A DNA stretch of 64,000 nt. It comes from Linum tenue. Lineage: Eukaryota; Streptophyta; Magnoliopsida; Malpighiales; Linaceae. The number at the start of each line of letters is the position of its first letter. Position 1 is the stretch's first letter. The DNA is taken from NCBI GenBank assembly GCA_946122785.1, contig CAMGYJ010000010.1:32405608-32469607 (forward strand), in the 5' to 3' direction. Position numbers and translations under genes: made by a program. Below are positions 1-9,806 of this stretch, one piece after another. The notes below the pieces were generated by a model, which made no database searches, had not been told where the DNA came from, and worked only from the letters and a program-made list of their open reading frames with translations.

Positions 1-775
1 GATCTCTCCAAGTGCTTATGTGGCAAAAAATTAATTTTGAATTGCCATAATATTATGTATAGATAGATAGATAGATAGTATTTCAAATTCACTTGTGAAA
101 TTTCATCAATGAACGTGTAATCAACTAATCATCTTTGGTCGCATTAAACACTCCCCTTACCACCACATCTTTAGCCGGTCGAAAACTCCAAAGAGCTCGA
201 GCTTAGAAATTATCTCTCCATGTGGCCGACAATTTTAACCTCTCAAAGTTTCAATGTGAATGGAGAGCTCTATTATTGGGGGTTTCTTAGCAAGCAATGT
301 TAGACATCATGCACCAAAAAGCCAACAACAATGCAATAATTGGGTTCATTTTTAGTAACTTCTCTTCCTCTTTTTTTCCGTAACTTTTTCTATGATGCTT
401 TACTATTGTTTGAATCTAATGTTTGGAATGTAGGCGTAAAACATTAGAGTGATCAAGTTTCAAAAGCAAAAAATACTAAAAGAGAAAAGAAGCTTGTGTT
501 CTCATGGAAGCTTAGGGGGGCAGTCCTAATGTTTAAAGGATGATCCAAATAAAGAAACTAAAGCAGAAAAGCATATAAGTGTCATGGAAGAAATGAATTG
601 GCATCAACTTGTGAATTGTGATTTTACTTCAGTCTTGTGTCTCAAATATAACGAAAATTTAAATGGACTAATTTGTTTTAATATACTTTTTAGGACACTT
701 TCATCCATGCAATTGGTTTTAGAATAAATCATAAATACAAATAGAAAAATGGATGACTACTGATGAAGTAAATGT
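1..775. other. Upstream intergenic DNA, no gene seen
   Basis: This AT-rich stretch holds no convincing coding region. A short GATA microsatellite lies at about 61-78. Nothing else was recognised. Confidence 0.6.
61..78. repeat. (GATA)n microsatellite
   Basis: About four and a half perfect tandem copies of the tetranucleotide GATA follow the sequence TATGTA. It is a simple repeat with no coding potential. Confidence 0.9.
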
Positions 776-1172
776 GTCAATGATCTAATAATTCGAATTG
801 TTGGTAGAGGTGTATAAATGGATCTTATACCACACACTAACACACTTCTTCAAATGAAAAATCGATGCCAATTGGTGAAGTACTTGTTGTCAAGAAATAG
901 TTTCTCTAATAACACTCCAACACATCGCCTCAAATGAAAGCCAGACATAAGGGCTTTGATAGAGGTCACTGGGATTGGAACCGAAAACCTTTTGATCACA
1001 GAAGGTTCTGATAGTCTGTTAAATGAAAGTCATTCATAAAGGCTTTGATAGAGGTCATCATGATTCGAACGAAAAATATTTCAATCACAGAAAGCTCTGA
1101 TACCCTGTCAAAGACTAGTTGATCCAATAACTCGAGTTATCTGTAAAGATTAAATAATGGATCTTATACACA
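776..1172. repeat. Degenerate retroelement-like repeats with an 89-bp tandem duplication
   Basis: Two similar units lie head to tail at 932-1020 and 1021-1108, both starting AAATGAAAG and sharing GGCTTTGATAGAGGTCA. The second ends in GCTCTGATACC, the complement of the iMet primer site used by copia elements. Two related flanking segments (about 776-835 and 1107-1170) share TGGATCTTATAC and surround the pair. The arrangement suggests the worn edge of an old LTR element on the minus strand, but no coding sequence remains. The retroelement origin is inference. Confidence 0.45.
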
Positions 1173-1767
1173 CTAATCATTGTTAGTGTAAATGCAAGTT
1201 ACAAATAGATTAAATTCAAATACCACTGACCCTAAGATTAGATCACTGTTTAATAATTGACCCTACAATTGAACAATAATAGAACCTAGCTCCAAAAAAT
1301 ATACAAAAGAGAAGCTCTCCCTTGCCCCAAAGATTAAAAAAAAAACCACATATTACCCCACAAAAATTGCTTTCCCAAAAGCTAACGTCTATTTAAGTAC
1401 AGAAATTGGGCACACAAGAAAAAAAGTAGTATAAAAACAAAAAAGGAGTAAAAATTCCCCTCCCTCAACATTTCAAAAAACACCCACCATGACAAAATAC
1501 CAAACCTAATAAACCTTCAACAAAGAAAAGAAGAACCAACAAAGAAGAAAAGGGAAAAAAAAAAAAAAACATAAACCCCACCAAGGAAATATAATAAGAA
1601 ATGAAACCCAAACCACCAGATTTGCAATTCAAACCGCAACACAAAAACACAACCTGAAAATGGATTAAACCCTCTCCGAATCTCTTCTTGGTTCCTTCCT
1701 TTCTTTCCATCTTCTCTTCCTCATTCCTTGTGTTCATGTCTAGGGTTTTTGCTTGAGAGAGAGAGGA

Positions 1768-2737
1768 ATGGAAATTAGGGAATGGGAGTATGGGGTGCCA
1801 CAAGTGAGTGTGATAGGGGATGGGTATTGTTTCCCATATTGCAAGGAGTTGGTGGTGAAGAAAAAGATTAAGGGACTCTCGAATGCCCAATTCGAAGTCT
1901 TCGACCCTTGTGGCAATGTCATACTCCATGTTGAAGGTGGTGTCTGGAACTACCGTATGAAGCGTGTTTTTCGAGAGCCTTCCGGCTTCCCCATCCTCAC
2001 TATGTATGGCAAGGTAAATTTTCATTGTGCTTTTAACTACATATAGTTGAATGTTGGTTTGGTGATTGATTGGAATGTTCGAGATTTGTTTCATACGTGT
2101 TTCGTCCATCTAACCAAATGAGATTATCAATATTATTTAAGGGTGACAAAAAAGAAATAATTAATTAGTTAGTTAATTATCACATCGAATCTTTTCCCTT
2201 CCTCCTACCTTAAATTAGAGAGGAGTTGTATGTATACTTGTCCAAATTAACAATGAAATGTTGATGGAGAATGAAATTTTGAATTTTTTTGGTTGTGTAA
2301 AATTGGGAAACCTATAAATGAAGCAGACCATAACATTATGGCACAAATGGAGGGCATACATCAACGAGGAGAGCCCATCATCAGAACGAATGAATGACAA
2401 CAACAATCTTTTGTTCACGGTGAAGCAATCTCACCCTCTCCAAATCAAGAAGGATCTCAATGTTTACCTTTCTGACCATCATATTCTTAGCAACGGCAAT
2501 ATGAACAACCCTACGAAGAAAATCGGTGCGCCCGACTTCAATGTCATTGGCTCCTATACCTCCCTCTCCTTCAAAGTGTACAAAGGCCACAGGATCTTGG
2601 CGGAAGTCAAACACAACTTCACCTTGGAGAGCTTCTACAAGGGGAAGGAAAGGTACACCATCAAAGTCTATCCTGAGGTTGATTATGCCTTTATCATCGC
2701 CCTCCTTGTTATCATTGACGAGAACGATACTCCTTAG
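1768..2737 (+). CDS. LURP-one-related (LOR / DUF567) protein, two exons
   Basis: This is the best-supported intact host gene in the window. Exon 1 is 1768-2013 and exon 2 is 2327-2737. The junction AAG|GTAAAT and the acceptor GCAG|ACC are phase 0 and join to a 218-residue protein, the usual length of the plant LURP-one-related family (Tubby-like fold, single domain). Residues 8-80 show the family start (VSVIGDGYCFPYCKELVVKK, then FEVFDPCGNVILHVEGG) and exon 2 begins TITLWHKWRAY, followed by LLFTVKQS, FNVIGSY, the KERYTIKVYPEVDYAFI block and VVIIDEN near the end. I chose ATG 1768 because the reading frame upstream has only a TTG. Family members are linked in Arabidopsis to basal defence against oomycetes, but the molecular role is poorly defined. 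No catalytic residues are expected. The intron is 313 bp. The 5' flank (about 1540-1760) is A-rich then CT-rich, as in a plant leader. Confidence 0.9.
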
Positions 2738-3649
2738 ACTAATAATTTTTGTTCCAATTGCTATATGTATAAGTTTGGTTAGTGCGAATCGATCATATGG
2801 TCATTTCCCACGTCGAGAGGATTGAATTGACAAACCTTCGAGAAAAATATTTAGTAAAAAATGTCGAGGCTAAACAATCGTGTAAATTGTAACATTATGA
2901 GTAATGTTTTTTTTTTTTTGTTGTTGTAATATAACTTATTGTGGATTGTTGGTGGCAATGGCGAATTGGCGATGGCAAAAGGTTATGCATTTACCAATAC
3001 AAATTTGATTGAATGATTGTAAGTTTGTAACGTTAAAATTTAAGTTGAGAAGTTCTCATTACGAACATCCAGGGTTAATTGCATTGTTGGTCACTGAGAT
3101 TACAAAAAACATTCATTGGTCACTCGAAATATTTAAATCCATTCAGGGTCACTACATTTAGTAAGACAATCCAAATTTGCTCACTCTCCGTCCAACTCTG
3201 TTAAATTTGGATGATGTGGCAGTCAACTCTCATAGTTAACCATTAAATCTGTGACGTGGCAATTAAAAATTAATTTTAAATATTCCACCTCATTATTACT
3301 ACTATTAAAAATTAAAAAATTAAAAATTATTCATTTTAAATACCTAATGAACTAATCTCGCCCCTCTTTCTCACCGTCGACTGAAAGAGGGTGTCGGCCG
3401 AATCCCTAAGCCATGACGCATCCGTTGAAGATTGGCTTCAACAGTGCGTACAGACCGAGCAGAGCAATCTAAAAAGTTACCCGCATCCACTGCCACCACC
3501 CTAAATTTGGCTCTAAGACCTTGCATTTCTCCCGGATAAAGCTCCGGGAACTCTATTCCTAACTAGTGGAAGTAGAAGATCTGAGCCTGCCTATCCGAAA
3601 GTCAGCGATTGAGAATCGAAGCATGGCAAAGCAAAAAGAGTGAGGAGGG
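2738..3649. other. Intergenic region downstream of the LOR gene
   Basis: No coding region is supported. It contains a T-run (about 2908-2918), possible 3' UTR of the LOR gene, and from about 3073 a dispersed-repeat-like segment listed separately. Confidence 0.5.
3073..3360. repeat. Possible single arm of a GGGTTAAT-type inverted-repeat element
   Basis: The segment opens GGGTTAATTGCATTG, continues with repeated 'TCACT...' phrases, and passes into an AT-rich run of ATTAAAAATTAAAAA. The opening resembles the ends of the long-inverted-repeat element at 5116-6523. I could not find a matching second arm before the next ORF, so this is either a truncated element or a diverged copy. Confidence 0.35.
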
Positions 3650-4177
3650 ATGCCGCTTGATGAAGTGAGAGTGACGAAGACGGATTGCGACAGTGGACGG
3701 TTGAAACTGACTAGAACGGCGCCGGAAGCTGTTGTAGATGTTCCGGCTAGCGAGAGAGATGGGGAATCGGAATTCGAAGTGCGGAAGAACGCGAACAGAG
3801 AGCTCAGCTTTGGTGAGATCGACGACGACGAGGTCGAGGAGCCGGCCGAAGAGCAGAGGAGCGAAGAGAGGGAGAGCGGGGAGAAGAGGAGGGCAAGGCA
3901 GATCGGGAAGAAGAATCGGAAGTCGGCGGAGATCTCGAGGATGAGAAGCAGTGCCGTTGGATTCAACCAATTCCTCTTCCGACTTCGTAGTTTGGAAATT
4001 TCAGCCACTGCCACCGGCTTGCTCGGAATCGGATTGTGCTGCCTTCTTCTCTCCGTTATTTCGCTCTACGCTTCCACAATTTCGCATTGGTTCCTGCCCC
4101 CGCCGTCGCCTCCAGGTTCCCTCTCTCTTGCTAGTTCTCCGAATCTAGTGTATATTCATCCATTTGTAAAGCAGTAA
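3650..4177 (+). CDS. Hypothetical protein with acidic N-terminus and one membrane segment
   Basis: The open frame encodes about 175 residues and starts MPLDEVRVTKTD. Residues about 30-85 are charged and acidic (DDDEVEEPAEEQ), then come a basic stretch (GEKRRARQIGKKNRK) and a hydrophobic segment at about 120-145 (ATATGLLGIGLCCLLLSVIS) followed by a proline-rich run. A possible donor lies at CCTCCAG|GTTCC (about 4113), so the last 20 residues may be intron and the real protein may continue elsewhere. I do not recognise the family. The GC content is higher than in the surroundings, which favours a real exon or a captured exon. No downstream exon was found before the repeats that begin at 4611. 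Confidence 0.4.
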   Translation: MPLDEVRVTKTDCDSGRLKLTRTAPEAVVDVPASERDGESEFEVRKNANRELSFGEIDDDEVEEPAEEQRSEERESGEKRRARQIGKKNRKSAEISRMRSSAVGFNQFLFRLRSLEISATATGLLGIGLCCLLLSVISLYASTISHWFLPPPSPPGSLSLASSPNLVYIHPFVKQ

Positions 4178-4610
4178 TAAGAAACAGATTGATCCATTTG
4201 TAAATGTTGAGCGTAAAATGAAATAATTTTTTAGATACATAAGAACTAGGTTAGTGCATAAAGAGTCAACACAATTTACATTTATGTAAATATCGACAAT
4301 AAACTAAGATAAAACATATCAAGAGCAGTGTTGAACTAAGACCTTAGCTACTAGCAGGGCAGGTAACGTTCGAACATATGTTCAGAACTGATAGCTCTTA
4401 ATAACTTGATTTGAAAACCAATATCATTTCACTTTATGCATGCTCACTCAAACGATAAGACTTCTTGATCAAACACTCATATACTATATCAAGAACCAAT
4501 AATTCCTAATAAATCGAATTGAAAGAAATAGAAGTGTGAACTTTAAATCATTACATTACAACAGAAAGTAAAAAATATATAAATTGAAACAATTTGGATC
4601 AGATCAAAAT
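4178..4610. other. Intergenic, no gene seen
   Basis: AT-rich DNA with no coding region or recognised element. It ends at the left target duplication of the hAT MITE. Confidence 0.5.
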
Positions 4611-4792
4611 CAGCGGCGGATCCCGGGGTGCCTCTGGGCCGCGGCCCAGCCCTTCTCTCGATCAAAGTTAGTATAGTACTTGTAAATTTGTAATTTTTGG
4701 TAATCGTTTTAAGTGTTCGTCATCGAGCTATGACCTAGCCCACTATGCCTCTTTTCAAAATGTGGCCTAGTACTCTACCCAATCCTGCGCTG
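4611..4792. mobile_element. Small hAT-type MITE (182 bp)
   Basis: The left end CAGCGGCGGATC and the complement of the right end, CAGCGCAGGATT, match at 9 of 12 positions, and CAGCGGCGGA is a common plant hAT terminus. Flanking octamers ATCAAAAT (4603-4610) and ATTAACAT (4793-4800) match at 6 of 8, consistent with a decayed 8-bp duplication. There is no coding capacity. Confidence 0.55.
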
Positions 4793-5115
4793 ATTAACAT
4801 TATTATCCGTAATCAAGAAATGATCGGGTATTTTAGCAAGAACAATCCACAATCATTATTCAAGTTTGTCGCCATAGCCTATGTCTATCTGTTTCTGATA
4901 AAATCATCATACGTATACGCATAATTAATAAACTACAATTAGGTGGAAAAGGATTGAGGTACGTAACTCTGACCATTTGGCTTTTTCTTATACGATATAA
5001 TCAACTAGAAAAGGAAACAAAGAATATTACAAGGAATTGACAAATACAATTTTTAGATTCAATCTACAGTTCTACACCGAAAAATGAGAGAGATACGGTC
5101 TATAGTTTTTTTTCC
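4793..5115. other. Intergenic, no gene seen
   Basis: AT-rich non-coding DNA between the hAT MITE and the long-inverted-repeat element. It ends in a T-run that supplies the target duplication of the latter. Confidence 0.5.
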
Positions 5116-6523
5116 GGGTTAATATCTTATTTTAGTCTGAACTATGACCATATAATTAACTTTGGTTCGTGGTTTCAGAAATAAACATCATGGTATCAAC
5201 TAGGGGTGGGCAATGGACGGGTTGGGTGGATTTTGGTCTAAAATTGACTCACCCGCTTACTAGTGGGTTGGAATATATGTGACCCGCAATCCACCCACAT
5301 ACTTATGCGGGTTGAGTTGGGTGGGTGACGGATGGGTGCGGTTGGGTCGCGGGTTAACCCGCAAAAGCAATTCTTCAACTAGCCATTAAGAAAATTGACT
5401 AACATTTATAACAAGTTCATAGCAAATTAGTAAGATTGTATCAATAATTTGTGATTTTGATACAATTAATGATTTATAGTTTGTATCCCAATATTTAATG
5501 GATATTAATAATTATTTGCATACCAATATCCAATATTCAATGGATATTACACAAGATAATAACCAATAATAGTAGTCAAAACTATTCTTTATTCTCCACC
5601 TTTTGCAGTATATGGTTAGACTGTAGTGCAGTTCGAAAATATGACGAATATTCGATACTATAAGAAACAACATTTTTCTATATAAAAATAGGACGCGGGT
5701 GACCCGCAATCCACCCACCATCCACCCACATAAGTGCGGATGAGAGATTTCACAATCCGCAATCCACCCACATCAATCACCTACTGTGTGCGGGTCGGGT
5801 TATTTGCGGGTGGATCGATATCAATCCGCGGATTAACCACCCACGTGCCCACCCCTAGTATCAACTATGTACCATATAGTCTCAATTGACCCAACACATG
5901 GTTTGACCGTCAATTTGGACGGTCAACACCATTAACCGTTAGTCAACACGCCATGTCATTGCCTAGTCAACCTAAAAATCATTAAAAAAATCAAAATCAA
6001 ATTATTTTCCTAATTATTATTATTTATCATTTTCAAATTAAACAGAAAATAAAATTTAAAATTTAAAAAAATATAAAATAAATTTCATGTTTTATCTTTT
6101 GGGACAATTGAAAATGATAAATTTAGAAAATATAATATGATTTTTTTATTTTTTAGTAATTTAAATATTCCATAATAATTTGATAATTTTTGGTTAATTT
6201 ATAAAAAATTTCATTTCCAAATTATAAAAAATAGAAAATAAATTTTATTTTATGTTTTTATAATTTATTTTTTGGTTAATTTGAAAATGATAAATAATAA
6301 AAATTAGGAAAATAATTTGAATTTGAATTTAAATTTTTTTAATGATTTTTAGGCTGACGAGGCAATGATATAGAATGGTGACCATCCAAATTGACGGTCA
6401 AACCATGTGTTGGGCCAATTGAGTTTATATGTTACATAGTTGACGCCAAGATGTTAATTTCTGAAACCACATGCCAAAGTTGATTATATGATCATAGTTC
6501 AAGCCAAAATAATGTATTAACCC
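5116..6523. mobile_element. Non-autonomous element with ~280-bp terminal inverted repeats (foldback/MULE-like)
   Basis: The left arm (5116-5200, continued at 5866 to about 6060) and the reverse complement of the right arm (about 6250-6523) align along their length. Shared phrases include GGGTTAAT, ATTATTTT, ACTATGA.CATATAAT, GGTTTCAGAAAT, CCCAACACATGGTTTGACC and CCTAAAAATCATTAAAAAAA. The element is flanked by the octamer TTTTTTCC at 5108-5115 and 6524-6531, an 8-bp target duplication. There is no transposase. Long arms starting GGG with an 8-bp duplication fit a Mutator-like foldback element, though superfamily assignment is inference. Removing the nested hAT insertion leaves about 740 bp. 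Confidence 0.8.
5201..5857. mobile_element. hAT-type MITE nested in the inverted-repeat element
   Basis: The ends TAGGGGTGGGCA and TGCCCACCCCTA are perfect inverted repeats of 12 bp. The insertion is bounded by the identical octamer GTATCAAC at 5193-5200 and 5858-5865, the 8-bp duplication expected of hAT transposons. It interrupts the left arm of the host element, and removal restores the arm. Subterminal regions carry repeated motifs (GACCCGCAATCCACCCA at about 5281 and 5701, and partial copies), as is typical of hAT transposase-binding regions. There is no ORF of note, so it depends on a transposase elsewhere. Confidence 0.9.
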
Positions 6524-6912
6524 TTTTTTCCGTTAAATAAGTTCCCATTTTATTAACAAGAAAACAGTGCAAAGGCAAACACCTTTCACAAATTCCAGAA
6601 GGGAATTTACCCTGTGATCTGTAGAACCAAAAAACCCCAGTAGCTGCTACCAATTTCTATCTTTCCAACAACTTCCTAGCCAAACAAACTATTACAATTA
6701 CAATCATCTTCTAAAACTGGATAATATGAAACAAAGTAATGAAAATCCCTCATCCATAACTCCACCACATAGTCATTGTTTCTACAACACAAGGTTAAGT
6801 TTGAGAGAGGGAACTCATTTAATATTTGTCGTCAATTATTTTTTTAATTCAAAATTTCAGTATTAAATTATATAACTCTACAAAATTTTGCATTAAAAAA
6901 CATCATCGTCGG
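6524..6912. other. Intergenic, no gene seen
   Basis: AT-rich sequence following the right arm of the inverted-repeat element; no coding region or repeat recognised. Confidence 0.5.
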
Positions 6913-7353
6913 TTAAGGAAAGTTTGGCGGTCGGCCAGCATTTCTCGATCGTTTTCGAAAACCTCTAGCTCGATCAAGTTCTGGGCGGCAAAACTCTAAA
7001 ACATCGACTAGACTACGTTCAGACCCACAAATATCTTCGGCCCGACGAGGCTGCGGCCGCTGGAAAACCTTGGCCCGACCAAATTCCAGCTGGCAGAACT
7101 CTAGTACATCGACTAGACGAAGTTCAGACTGANNNNNNNNNNNNNNNNNNNNNNNNNNNNNNNNNNNNNNNNNNNNNNNNNNNNNNNNNNNNNNNNNNNN
7201 NNNNNNNNNNNNNNNNNNNNNNNNNNNNNNNNGCGATTGCTGGGCGCGGGCTAGGAATGGGATCTTTTCCCCGGCGGCCACAATTCGACGATCGGCGGAA
7301 CGAAAGTCACCCAAAGAGCATAGGACTCTCGATGACCAAATCGTATCCCGCAA
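6913..7353. repeat. GC-rich tandem repeats flanking an assembly gap
   Basis: The units left of the gap share 'GATCAAGTTCTGGGCGGC..AACTCTA..ACATCGACTAGAC.A.GTTCAGAC' with a spacing of roughly 110 bp: copies end near 7022 and 7131. On the minus strand both copies encode the phrase LVDVLEFC, but the open frame crosses the Ns and is not reliable. The run of exactly 100 Ns inside suggests that the array collapsed in assembly. It directly precedes the LINE and may be its 5' UTR repeat; that link is inference. Confidence 0.55.
7133..7232. other. Assembly gap (100 N)
   Basis: One hundred consecutive N bases. A round 100 is a placeholder of unknown true length, and the gap sits within a tandem repeat. 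Confidence 0.99.
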
Positions 7354-7731
7354 ATTTCGATTTGGGGAGAAGGATTCGAACCGCCAAATCGGTTCAAAAT
7401 TTCAAAAGAGAAAATGGGGATTACTCTTCATAACAGAATACCACGGTTATACCCCTAGTCTCCTAAGGCCTCAGAAACTCTATAGAGTGCCGCTCACCCA
7501 GCTCTATTTAAACCGGACTCTCGACCTTTCTCTGTTCAAAAGCTTTGAGCAAAGGAACAATAGGAAGGATCGCAGTTTCAAAGAGCCCCCGCCGCGGCGA
7601 AGAGAGTTTTCGGGTGAGTGGATTGTGTCCTTAGTCGACATCCATTTCCAAATCTGTTCGGAATTCATAGTCTTATTTGACATTCATTATTTACTTTGGT
7701 GCTTCCCTTGGTCGTTGTGGATCCCTGTGGA

Positions 7732-9806
7732 ATGCCCGCTGATCATAGAATCGAATCACCTGATTTTGCAGAAGACGAAATGGCGCGCCCTAACAGTGAT
7801 CAAGTGGTGCGATTTTCGTTGGAAGAAGTCCAAGCAACCAGAGCCCCTAAGTCCCGTATGCTAATTGGCCGCCTATTTTCTGCAAATCGCCTCTCCCTCA
7901 CTGAAATTCGGGATGCGATCAATCGGCCTTGGCAGGGACAGGGACGCATCATCGTTCGAGAGCTGGAACATGAACTTCTGGAATTCACGCTTCCGTCCGA
8001 CGAAGCACGTAACTGGGTGCTGCAGAGAACTCCTTGGATTGTAGCGGATAGGATCCTCCACCTGAGGGCTTGGACCCCGGCGATTTCCCGGCGTACCTTC
8101 GACGATCTCGCGGTTGCCCCCTTCCGGGTTCAGCTCTGGGAAGTTCAGGAGGAATGCTGTACTCATCAGTTTGGCCGCAAGATTGCGACCTCGATGATAG
8201 GGCGAGTTTTGGAAACCGGAATCTTCTCCTGTTCCTCCACGGCGCAGAAATTTATAAAAAAAAGCCCTCATTGACTTCTCACAACCCCTGAGATCTCAAA
8301 TAATGGCGACGAATGATGAAATGGGAGGGTTCTGGATACGATTCAAGTATGAATTCCTACCAACTCTCTGTTTCAAGTGCGGCCGGGTGGGACACTCACG
8401 CCAATCCTGTGCCTTTGATCCGCCATCAAGAAACGAGAGGTTCGGCCCTCACCTTTCAACTAAGAACATGGGGGTTAAAATTTTTGATGGTGAAGAGATG
8501 CGTAAACAAAGCCGTAGACACCCGACCTCTGTTTGGGTAAACACGGCGGTCCACCATGCTCAGGGGACAGGGCGGCGGAGGAGGTTCGTGCTGGGAAGAG
8601 GGATACCAAAGGCTGAAACCCAACATGGGCCGAGGGAAAGCCCTCGGTGGATGGGCACCTCAACTAATCCTTTTCTGACAACAGAGGCGGCCCAAAAGAA
8701 GAAAGGACGAAGCCCAGGCCGATTTATATAGCCCAGAGCCCGCGTCTGAAATTGGGGAGGCAAACTCGCAAGGGGACGGGTACTGGGCCCAAGCCTGTCC
8801 CAATGGAGGTGGATGGGCCGTCCAGAGAACCGGCCCGGGATAGAACTCCTACAGCTGGCGCCGAAGGTCCAAAAACTGAGGCTCGACCGAGCCAAAGCCG
8901 AAAAGGGCTGGGCCACTCCGTTAAATTGGATCCCAGGGTGGATAAGAGGCAGCCCCGTCTGGGCCGGGGGAAACTGATTCGCAGGCCGGGCCGGCTCCAG
9001 CCCATGGATCCAGGCCTGCAACGAGAGAAGTCTCCGGTGAACTCGGCTGAGGATGATTCGCGCCGCCGCCGGCTGATCCTGGAGGAGGATTCCGAGGACG
9101 ATTTTTCGTCCAGAAGATTCCGTCCCCAATGAGAGAGCCTAGGGCGACTCTTCTGGTCAATCCAAATGGCCGAGCTGAGACCCCAATTGTCGATGCTGTC
9201 CCGCTGCGGATGATTCCGCCTGAATGGAATAATGCGCCCATCCAATCCTCGCCGCTCACCCGAAGCCAGGTTCCTCGGGGCGTCCCGGGGCAGGAAGCAC
9301 TGCTCTCGGCCAAAGGGGAAAATGGCAGGGGGGTTTAAGGCTAACGAACCATTGGTGGTGAGAAAGGATGAGGAGAATCGGCAGGCGACAGTGGCGGGTT
9401 GGGATTCGGGTGACACGAGCTCGGAGGAGGAGCCCTGCCCTTTGAAGTTCGCCGAAGGTCGCCAGAGGCGTCTGGTACGCTGCGGAGACTGATCCGGTCC
9501 AACAAAGTCCATCAAGTGGTTCGAGCTTTTGAAATGGGGTGAACATGACTGAAATTGAAACACCAAGTGCAAGAGCTCAACAACAGCCTACTGCCATTGA
9601 TTCAAGTCTTGACATAAATGAATATGGTTCCAATATCATTGAACAGGGCAGAGGTACGAAGAAACGCCTCCTTGATGAGGTTGAAGGGGATATGGCGGAT
9701 GTACCAACCCCCAAAAAGCAATTTGTGGAAAAAAGGATGGAACTGATAAGGTGGAGGAAGCCAGCCTCGAGTGGCCCCACCAGATTAAATGAGGCTTCTG
9801 GCATGG
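7732..9806 (+). pseudogene. LINE ORF1: DUF4283 domain and CCHC zinc knuckle, frameshifted
   Basis: ORF1 proteins bind the element RNA as a chaperone. ATG 7732 opens MPADHRIESPDFAED. Residues about 25-150 resemble DUF4283 (RLFSANRLSLTEIRDAI, then EFTLPSDEARNWVLQRTPW). At about 8251-8265 an A-run causes a frameshift, and the frame that follows reads KALIDFSQPLRSQI through GFWIRFKYEFLPTLCFKCGR, with the knuckle C-x2-C-x4-H-x4-C in CFKCGRVGHSRQSC (8371-8412). A long basic, proline- and glycine-rich tail follows across further frame changes, and an acidic/KK-rich C-terminus (KKRLLDEVEGD, PTPKKQF) runs up to the ORF2 start. At least two indels are visible. Overall length is near that of full plant LINE ORF1s. 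Confidence 0.75.

Noticed and set aside
1080..1120. Functional copia primer site near 1100
   Set aside because: GCTCTGATACC is present, but no adjacent intact LTR or coding region; recorded only as a degenerate repeat.
1465..2109. 214-residue open frame on the minus strand over the LOR gene
   Set aside because: It is the antisense shadow of LOR exon 1 and the poly-A/T leader; no family resemblance.
3559..4014. Minus-strand frames rich in serine and leucine opposite the 3650 ORF
   Set aside because: Antisense of the acidic, GA-rich plus strand; low complexity only.
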